In this document: positions 1-4,245 of the stretch, piece after piece
Layout: every line of letters begins with the position of its first letter
Position numbering within the stretch: the stretch's first letter is position 1
Assembly (NCBI GenBank): GCA_910585255.1
Contig: CAJUEI010000158.1
Location: forward strand, 1-9,225
Length of the DNA: 9,225 nucleotides
Reading direction: 5' to 3'
From: an uncultured Lachnospiraceae bacterium
GTDB lineage: Bacteria > Bacillota > Clostridia > Lachnospirales > Lachnospiraceae
Notes under the pieces: model-generated
What the model saw: the letters and a program-made list of their open reading frames with translations, nothing else
What the model was told of the DNA's origin: nothing
Databases searched by the model: none
Program-made: the position numbers and the translations under genes

Positions 1-50
1 GAGGTTATGAGCAAGTAGCGAAGCGGATTGCGAATATCCGATTTGACTAA
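1..50 (+). CDS. 3' end of an upstream gene, product unknown
   Basis: In the third frame the window opens with fifteen sense codons, reading GYEQVAKRIANIRFD, followed by TAA at 48-50. The other two plus-strand frames stop almost at once. The peptide has the composition of a normal soluble C-terminus, with a helix and then a short strand. This is too little to name a family. The stop lies inside the -35 box of the candidate promoter of the next gene, and no terminator hairpin is visible between them, so some read-through from this gene into the WYL operon is possible. Confidence 0.45.
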   Translation, partial: GYEQVAKRIANIRFD

Positions 51-72
51 GATAGACAGAATTTGTTATTAT
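43..72 (+). promoter_or_regulatory. candidate sigma-A promoter of the WYL operon
   Basis: TTGACT at 43-48 (one mismatch from TTGACA) lies 18 bases before TATTAT at 67-72 (one mismatch from TATAAT). Transcription would start near 79 and leave a leader of about 80 bases rich in A and G before the gene at 160. The leader shows no strong hairpin. The call is based on box match and spacing only. Confidence 0.5.
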
Positions 73-159
73 AAAATAAGAATAGAAAGAAAAAAGAGAG
101 TGGAAACGGATGATTGTTTTAAAGCACAGATGAAAAATCAAGAGTAAACGGAGGCATTT

Positions 160-1107
160 ATGGGAGAAAAAGGCAGGAATAATAAAGTAAAACGTGTTCT
201 TGGAATTTATACAAAACTGTTGGAAGGAGACTTTATTTATAAGGAAAAGGAAGCACAAAGGTATGGTGTAAATAAACGAAGTATTCAAAGAGACATAGAT
301 GATATCAGAAATTTTTTGGAATCAGATTTAGAAAAACATGGCTGTATCAATCCCATTGTTTATGATCGAAAAGAAAATGGATATCGGATGAAACAAATAT
401 GGGATAGTAAATTTACCAATAGTGAGATTTTGGCGGTGTGTAAGATTTTATTAGACAGCAGGGCATTTATTAAAAAAGAGATGGAAACCCTGCTAAAAAA
501 GCTGATTTCCTGCGGCGTTCCAAAAGATAAACAGATATGGATCGAGGACCTGATTAAAAATGAGTTTTTTCATTATGTGGAACTGCATCATAAAAAAAGT
601 TTTATGAATGAGATGTGGAATATTGGGGAAGCTATACGAAGTTGTAACTTTATAGAAATTGAATATTGTAAGAAAAAAGGAATGGTAAAGCGGAAATTAA
701 AACCGGCAGCAATTATATTTTCGGAATATTATTTTTATTTAACAGCGTTTATTGATGACGAAAATATACAGAAATGTTTTGATGTATCGGATGATCCTTA
801 TCCTACTATCTATCGTATGGATCGAATTAAAAAGGTAAAAGTGCTGAATGAAAAGTTTCATATTCCATATAGCAGCCGATTTCAGGAAGGAGAATTTAGA
901 AAGCGAATTCAGTTTATGTATGGCGGAAAACTTCAAAGAGTGAAATTTCGATATAAGGGTGAAAATGTAGAAGCCATTTTGGATCGCCTGCCTACGGCAG
1001 AAATTCTTTCTGAGGAGAACGGAGTATATCTGATTCATGCAGAAGTATTTGGAAAAGGCATTGATATGTGGCTGCGAAGTCAGGGGGATATGATAGAACG
1101 GATATAG
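160..1107 (+). CDS. WYL-domain transcriptional regulator
   Basis: This is a 315-residue DNA-binding regulator. Residues about 8-55 form a winged helix-turn-helix of the DeoR/HTH_11 type; the recognition helix lies around RYGVNKRSIQRDIDDIRNFL. Residues about 150-225 form the WYL ligand-sensing domain: the name-giving triplet is FYL (192-194) instead of WYL, and the conserved YRMDRI sits at 218-223. Residues about 255-312 match the C-terminal extension that follows WYL domains, ending in GIDMWLRSQGD. The length and three-part build are normal for the family. The ATG at 160 is preceded by GGAGG at 150-154 with 5 bases spacing. Family members sense nucleic-acid or nucleotide signals, and some (BrxR, CapW, PafBC) control phage defence or DNA-damage responses. 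As the first gene of the operon it probably controls its own transcription and the two genes that follow. The target and ligand are unknown. Confidence 0.88.
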   Translation: MGEKGRNNKVKRVLGIYTKLLEGDFIYKEKEAQRYGVNKRSIQRDIDDIRNFLESDLEKHGCINPIVYDRKENGYRMKQIWDSKFTNSEILAVCKILLDSRAFIKKEMETLLKKLISCGVPKDKQIWIEDLIKNEFFHYVELHHKKSFMNEMWNIGEAIRSCNFIEIEYCKKKGMVKRKLKPAAIIFSEYYFYLTAFIDDENIQKCFDVSDDPYPTIYRMDRIKKVKVLNEKFHIPYSSRFQEGEFRKRIQFMYGGKLQRVKFRYKGENVEAILDRLPTAEILSEENGVYLIHAEVFGKGIDMWLRSQGDMIERI

Positions 1108-1139
1108 AAAACAGAAGAATAGAAAAACAGAAGAACAGA
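1108..1139 (+). repeat. two tandem 16-base purine-rich repeats
   Basis: The spacer after the regulator's stop consists of two direct copies of a 16-base unit, AAAACAGAAGAATAGA (1108-1123) and AAAACAGAAGAACAGA (1124-1139), identical at 15 of 16 positions. The Shine-Dalgarno AGGAAG (1141-1146) of the next gene follows directly. The repeat is untranslated if the next gene starts at 1152. It may be simple slippage, or an unstructured A-rich stretch that keeps the ribosome binding site open. Confidence 0.7.
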
Positions 1140-1151
1140 AAGGAAGAAAAA

Positions 1152-1718
1152 ATGGATAAGTATGTTACAAAAAAGAAAGATATGAATTTTCAAAATGTGG
1201 AGTCGTTGCAGCAGGTAGTAAATGTGGTAAATGAGGCATCTGCAGCTTTACATGACAAAAAGAGAACGATTCGGGAAAGTGCGATACCGGAGGTATTAGG
1301 CGGAGCGTTAGGTGCCGGAGTCGGAGGGGTTGCTTCATTTGCGGCATTGTATGGGCTTGGTACGGTAGGATTAAGCGGAGCAGGAATTATGAGCGGACTA
1401 GCAACAGCCGGAGGAGCCGTTTCTGCTGCACTGGGAGGGGCAATATCGGCATCTGTAGCAGGGATATTTGTTTTGGCTCTGCCGGTGGCAGGACTTGCAG
1501 CCGGCGGGGTCGGGGTCGTCTCTCATTTAAAGAATAAACAATTAAGACAAGAGAAAGAACGTCTTTATAAGGAGGCACTTTTAAAACATGAAGCGATTAT
1601 AAGGGCATTAAAGAGTGAGAAAGATGCCGATCAAAGCCGGATAGAGTATTTACAGAGTTTAAATATCCTGCTGCAGCAAGCAATTAGAGATTTAAAAAAG
1701 GATTTGGGGGTTGCATGA
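1152..1718 (+). CDS. Gly/Ala-rich (glycine-zipper) membrane protein with coiled-coil C-terminus
   Basis: The protein has 188 residues. An in-frame ATG at 1068 would add 28 charged residues inside the regulator gene. I chose 1152 because AGGAAG (1141-1146) lies 5 bases upstream and the gene then no longer overlaps the regulator. Residues 1-45 are polar and helical. Residues about 47-124 are a long hydrophobic block very rich in Gly and Ala, with repeated GxxxG-type spacing (for example GGALGAGVGG), long enough for two or three close-packed membrane helices. Residues about 126-186 are a charged coiled coil ending RDLKKDLGVA. There is no signal peptide. Glycine zippers are typical of self-assembling membrane or pore-forming proteins, so a role as membrane effector or anchor is possible but inferred. 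The stop overlaps the next start (ATGA), which implies translational coupling and a shared task. I cannot name the family. Confidence 0.8.
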   Translation: MDKYVTKKKDMNFQNVESLQQVVNVVNEASAALHDKKRTIRESAIPEVLGGALGAGVGGVASFAALYGLGTVGLSGAGIMSGLATAGGAVSAALGGAISASVAGIFVLALPVAGLAAGGVGVVSHLKNKQLRQEKERLYKEALLKHEAIIRALKSEKDADQSRIEYLQSLNILLQQAIRDLKKDLGVA

Positions 1719-3082
1719 ATTATTCAAAAACAGAACAACAGATGAATACGATATTAAATTATCAGTCCGATCAGTTAAATAAAATAAGAAGACCGGATAT
1801 GTCAAAAGTGGAAACTTGTATTTCCGAAAGCGAAGAGCTTCTTAGAAGTTTAGGATATGGAACGGAACTGGAGAAAGTAAAGAATACCCCAAACGTTTCA
1901 AAAGAGAAAACAATTATTCAGGTTCCGACCTGGGAGCAGTTATGTACAGAAGCGGAACAGGTGGTAGGAACACACTGCCGGTTGGAGTCTATTTTTACGG
2001 AGGAAGAACTGCAGAGCAATCAGCAGTTTATTCGGCAGTTAAATAAGGACTATAATAGAATTCATCAGCTGGATCGATATGATATTTCGATCAGTGCAGC
2101 GGCAGGGCTGCTTGCGGCGGCAGTTGATATTCTGTTAGTAGGAATTCCGCAGAAGAGTAAAAACAAAATAAAAGCAGGATCGCTGGCTGATTTTATTCGT
2201 GCAAAATTTGATGAAGTATTTCCAGAAGATGAGATGGAGAAGCTGGCTCATTCGAAAGTAAGCAAGGTCTCTTTTGATGCACAGGATAATCGACATGTTC
2301 CAGAGGATAAAAGAGTGGTCGGGCTGTCTTCTTATTATCACAGACTGCTGTCACTGGGGCATGATCCGTTATTGGGATTTTTATTTGGAGTATATGATAT
2401 TTTAAATGGTACCATGACTACAATAGATAAAAATGGCAGATTTGTCTCTCAGGTAATGAAAAATTATGCGGATCGAAAGGAAACCGATATTTTTGCGGCA
2501 CTTGCCAAACAAGTGATTCATTTTAAATCCGATATTACCACATCAATGGGACTTCCGGTTCCGTTAATGGGACTGTTTAATCTGCTGCAGTTTGGAACGA
2601 TTGGTGAGGAAGAGCAGACGATTGCAGAAATCGTACAGGGGATGTATTTTGAAGGGTATGATTTTATTCATTTTTGTTCTATGTCACTGCCGGTTATGCT
2701 GACTGAGGTTATAGTAAGAATCGGTTATGCCTATAAGCGGATGAGAGAAGGAAATAAGATAAAAGAATCGATTCCTTTTTCGACAGATAGAGATCGGCAT
2801 CCCAAGCTGGCAACGATGCTATTTCTTGCACACTCCGGTGCTGCAGCTATTAATGCAGGGAAGATCTATTTTACAAAAAATCCTATGGCGATTAATTATC
2901 CGCAGTGGATTGCTTTTGCAAAATATTCTTATATGCAGTTAAAGTGGATATTGCTGAAAAAGCCAAAGGCAAGAGAGGATTATATACTGGGTAAAATCGA
3001 TCAGGAATTATTCGAAGCATATCGGCAGACAGATGCTGTTTTTGATGAATTTTCTAATGATCATAGATTACTATTCGGATAA
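1715..3082 (+). CDS. conserved-looking 455-residue protein of unknown function
   Basis: I do not recognise a named family. The ATG at 1715 overlaps the preceding TGA by four bases, with GGGGG at 1706-1710 as a weak ribosome binding site, so translation probably depends on the upstream gene. Residues 1-115 are polar and helical. A hydrophobic stretch at about 126-144 (AAAGLLAAAVDILLVG) could enter a membrane. The centre contains the striking run HRLLSLGHDPLLGFLFG (209-225), then DILNGTMTTID (228-238), which reads like a conserved core. Further hydrophobic stretches lie at about 278-292 and 366-383, the last next to the polar pair DRDRH (358-362) and followed by AHSGAAAINAGK (372-383). His and Asp residues next to hydrophobic helices could suit an amphipathic or membrane-associated enzyme, but no known catalytic signature is clear. 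It is most likely a partner of the Gly-rich protein. The gene ends 36 bases before a terminator hairpin. Confidence 0.8.
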   Translation: MNYSKTEQQMNTILNYQSDQLNKIRRPDMSKVETCISESEELLRSLGYGTELEKVKNTPNVSKEKTIIQVPTWEQLCTEAEQVVGTHCRLESIFTEEELQSNQQFIRQLNKDYNRIHQLDRYDISISAAAGLLAAAVDILLVGIPQKSKNKIKAGSLADFIRAKFDEVFPEDEMEKLAHSKVSKVSFDAQDNRHVPEDKRVVGLSSYYHRLLSLGHDPLLGFLFGVYDILNGTMTTIDKNGRFVSQVMKNYADRKETDIFAALAKQVIHFKSDITTSMGLPVPLMGLFNLLQFGTIGEEEQTIAEIVQGMYFEGYDFIHFCSMSLPVMLTEVIVRIGYAYKRMREGNKIKESIPFSTDRDRHPKLATMLFLAHSGAAAINAGKIYFTKNPMAINYPQWIAFAKYSYMQLKWILLKKPKAREDYILGKIDQELFEAYRQTDAVFDEFSNDHRLLFG

Positions 3083-3118
3083 AAAATAGTTATTTTTAGA
3101 TATAGATCGATTAAGAAT

Positions 3119-3163
3119 ACCCAAGCGGAAAGGTGACTGCTGTTCTGCTTGGGTGTTTTTTTT
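3119..3163 (+). terminator. intrinsic terminator of the WYL operon
   Basis: ACCCAAGCGGA (3119-3129) pairs with TCTGCTTGGGT (3144-3154) over 11 base pairs with one G-T wobble and a 14-base loop. It is followed by G and eight T residues (3156-3163), the classic form of a Rho-independent terminator on the plus strand. It sits 36 bases after the stop at 3082. On the minus strand the hairpin is not followed by a good T-run, so it would serve the convergent gene only weakly. Confidence 0.9.
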
Positions 3164-3183
3164 GAATGAAACTTATTATTTCG

Positions 3184-3636
3184 TTATCGGATATTTAAAA
3201 TCATTCTCATATCTTCTTTAAAAGCCATGGCTGCTTCTTTCTGTCTGCTGTAGAGTATAACGTCTATTCCGTTTCTCTGCATAATAGTAATTTTTCTGTT
3301 TATTCCACACCATAGAAAAAGAGCCGCAAGTATAAAATACCACCAATTTGCAGTTAGAATAAACGAAAGGAACATCATTCCTGTACAGAGTATAGAATAG
3401 AAGGAAATCTTTACGGAGATATCAATCCCAGTGATATCTTCTAAAAAAATTGCCGGGACTTTCACTTCCTTTTTTGGTTTTGCAGAAATCAGAATTCTGT
3501 CAGGGGTTACCTCAATCATACTATATATTCTTAAATCATAGAAAGCCCTTCTGGTCATGCCATAGGCAGATACAAAGTGGTAAGTTTTTCCGACTAATGG
3601 GTTCTGAATATGATAGAATTGTCCTTGTTCATCCAT
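3184..3636 (-). CDS. small two-helix membrane protein, possible bacterial PH-like domain
   Basis: The protein has 150 residues and reads convergently toward the WYL operon. Its ATG (3636 to 3634) has a perfect AGGAGG at 3650-3645, 8 bases upstream. Residues 1-36 are polar. Residues about 38-75 form a run of likely beta strands (IEVTPDRILISA, then VKVPAIFLEDITGIDI). Residues about 77-94 and 97-112 form a tight hydrophobic hairpin joined by TANWW. Residues about 114-130 are another strand pair (ITIMQRNGIDVILYS), and 131-147 an amphipathic helix. Strands, membrane hairpin, strands and a closing helix recall the bacterial PH-like/YcxB-type membrane proteins, though similarity at sequence level is weak. 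It would sit in the cytoplasmic membrane with both ends inside. Its role beside the dynamin genes is unknown; PH-like folds often mediate contact with membranes or partners. Its upstream region carries the GGTAT repeats described separately. Confidence 0.75.
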   Translation of the reverse strand: MDEQGQFYHIQNPLVGKTYHFVSAYGMTRRAFYDLRIYSMIEVTPDRILISAKPKKEVKVPAIFLEDITGIDISVKISFYSILCTGMMFLSFILTANWWYFILAALFLWCGINRKITIMQRNGIDVILYSRQKEAAMAFKEDMRMILNIR

Positions 3637-3669
3637 TTATAGTTCCTCCTAGTTTTTATTTGCTGTAAC

Positions 3670-3735
3670 AGGTATCATTGGTATTTGAATTAGATTTTTA
3701 TATCTTCATTATAAAATATAGGTATGACAGGTATT
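3670..3735. repeat. two copies of a 16-base GGTAT-N4-GGTAT repeat, candidate operators
   Basis: AGGTATCATTGGTATT (3670-3685) and AGGTATGACAGGTATT (3720-3735) match at 13 of 16 positions, and the differences fall only in the middle. Each contains GGTAT twice, 9 bases apart, and the two copies are exactly 50 bases apart, close to five helical turns. They bracket the possible -10 of the minus-strand gene. The related 9-mer ATACCTATA occurs on the minus strand at 3725-3717 and again on the plus strand at 3909-3917, just after the dynamin promoter. This is the pattern expected of a shared DNA-binding regulator; which protein binds is unknown, and the WYL protein is one candidate. Confidence 0.5.
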
Positions 3736-3740
3736 GTCAC
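3708..3740 (-). promoter_or_regulatory. possible promoter of the minus-strand membrane gene
   Basis: A perfect TATAAT is read on the minus strand at 3713-3708, 71 bases before the start codon. The best -35-like box, GTGACA at 3740-3735, is 21 bases away, which is too far for a standard promoter. With TATTTT as the -10 the spacing becomes 16, but the box is weaker. One GGTAT repeat and a short inverted repeat, TGACA-N5-TGTCA (3725-3739), lie within the interval. Confidence 0.3.
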
Positions 3741-3867
3741 GGTTGAAAAATTTATTTATTTTTTTGGAAAAATATTGGAAGAATGATAAAACAGGGGAAT
3801 TTATGCTTCCCAAGATTTGGAAAGTAAGAGAACAACAGGAGAATTGCCTTTTCTTAAAAGATATGTC

Positions 3868-3897
3868 TTGACAAATGGGGGTGTTATGTTATATATT
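3868..3897 (+). promoter_or_regulatory. candidate sigma-A promoter for the dynamin genes or a leader RNA
   Basis: A perfect TTGACA (3868-3873) lies 18 bases before TATATT (3892-3897). Transcription would start near 3904, about 340 bases before the first dynamin start codon and 60 bases before the RNA fold at 3967. No better promoter is seen closer to 4246. The 9-mer ATACCTATA (3909-3917), shared with the minus-strand gene's control region, lies just inside the transcript. Confidence 0.55.
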
Positions 3898-3966
3898 TCT
3901 AGATAGAAATACCTATAAATGAGCGAGTCTGAAAAATCTATAAAAATATATGGAAGAGATAGTTGT

Positions 3967-4100
3967 AATCCAATAAAAGGCTTGAATCAGAAGAGGGGTT
4001 TATATAGGAATCGTGTTTTCGACAGGGTACGGCTCATTCCGATGTAGATCTCTCTTCTGATGTGCATATTTGGCAGTTTTTCCTTTTATTTTTATGGATT
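3967..4100 (+). ncRNA. structured RNA element, leader or small RNA, family unknown
   Basis: Two nested stems are visible. The inner hairpin pairs 3986-4005 with 4042-4061 in 20 unbroken pairs, starting ATCAGAAGAG/CTCTTCTGAT. After one A-G mismatch, 4007-4011 (GGAAT) pairs with 4036-4040 (ATTCC), leaving a 24-base loop. The outer stem pairs AATAAAAGG (3972-3980) with CCTTTTATT (4082-4090) perfectly. Past a five-base bulge, AATCC (3967-3971) pairs with GGATT (4096-4100). Four pairs of the inner helix are G-U (3996-4051, 3998-4049, 4000-4047, 4003-4044), which hold only in plus-strand RNA. That argues for an RNA transcribed from the promoter at 3868. I match it to no known riboswitch or RNA family. 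A small palindromic mobile element is the main alternative. Confidence 0.5.
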
Positions 4101-4119
4101 TTACCAAGTCAATGGTAAA
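4100..4119 (+). promoter_or_regulatory. small leader hairpin
   Basis: TTTACC (4100-4105) pairs with GGTAAA (4114-4119) around an 8-base loop. It follows directly on the outer stem of the larger RNA fold and shares one base with it. It has no T-run after it, so it is not a terminator. The stem is modest and could occur by chance. Confidence 0.3.
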
Positions 4120-4168
4120 TAGGTAAAGACCCAAGGCACAGTAGGATTAAAATTTTAAGAAAGGAAAA

Positions 4169-4232
4169 GTTATTTAGACATAGATAAAAATTCTTAAATA
4201 AAAAACGATAGGCATATCTTGAGCTAAATAAC
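4169..4232 (+). promoter_or_regulatory. inverted repeat abutting the dynamin ribosome binding site
   Basis: GTTATTTAG (4169-4177) and CTAAATAAC (4224-4232) are perfect inverted repeats 46 bases apart. The right arm ends one base before the Shine-Dalgarno AGGA at 4233-4236, which lies 9 bases before the ATG at 4246. In RNA this would bring the binding site to the foot of a closed stem and could reduce or tune ribosome access. The long, A-rich loop makes the stem weak, so its role is uncertain. Confidence 0.35.
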
Positions 4233-4245
4233 AGGAATACTTTTT

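Larger units (their letters stand above)
3637..4245. other. 609-base non-coding divergent intergenic region with several structured elements
   Basis: This stretch lies between the minus-strand membrane gene and the first dynamin gene. I see no convincing gene in it. From left to right it holds the ribosome binding site (3645-3650) and a possible -10 box of the minus-strand gene, two copies of a GGTAT-containing repeat (3670-3735), and a very AT-rich block (3745-3780). A plus-strand promoter follows (3868-3897), then a long nested RNA fold (3967-4100), a small hairpin (4100-4119) and an inverted repeat next to the dynamin ribosome binding site (4169-4232). From the promoter the dynamin transcript would have a leader of about 340 bases, far longer than needed for translation. 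That points to control at the RNA level or to a separate small RNA. Confidence 0.75.

Noticed and set aside
1068..1151. Earlier ATG for the Gly-rich membrane protein, adding 28 residues
   Set aside because: It lies inside the regulator gene, has no good ribosome binding site, and the added residues are low-complexity and charged from the purine-rich repeats. The ATG at 1152 has AGGAAG at proper spacing.
2336..2390. HRLLSLGHDPLLG core of the 455-residue protein as a membrane-bound metal hydrolase motif
   Set aside because: A His and a His-Asp near hydrophobic segments are suggestive, but the full set of metal ligands of a known hydrolase family cannot be identified.
3783..3827. Fourteen-codon frame (MIKQGNLCFPRFGK) with GGAAGA upstream
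   Set aside because: Too short, no promoter before it, and no context to support a leader peptide.
3919..4047. A 42-codon plus-strand reading frame (MSESEKSIKIYGRD...) in the intergenic region, starting about 15 bases after the predicted transcription start
   Set aside because: No ribosome binding site precedes it, and its second half overlaps the strongly paired RNA fold, which explains the sequence better. It would deserve a look if homologous loci keep the frame.
3986..4095. Hairpin plus following T-rich stretch as an intrinsic terminator or attenuator
   Set aside because: The inner hairpin ends at 4061 and the T-rich stretch starts about 15 bases later and is broken by CC and A residues. 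The T-rich part also pairs in the outer stem. It does not have terminator form.
3967..4100. Retron-type or toxin-antitoxin RNA
   Set aside because: There is no reverse transcriptase gene, no tandem RNA repeats and no type III endoribonuclease toxin in the window.
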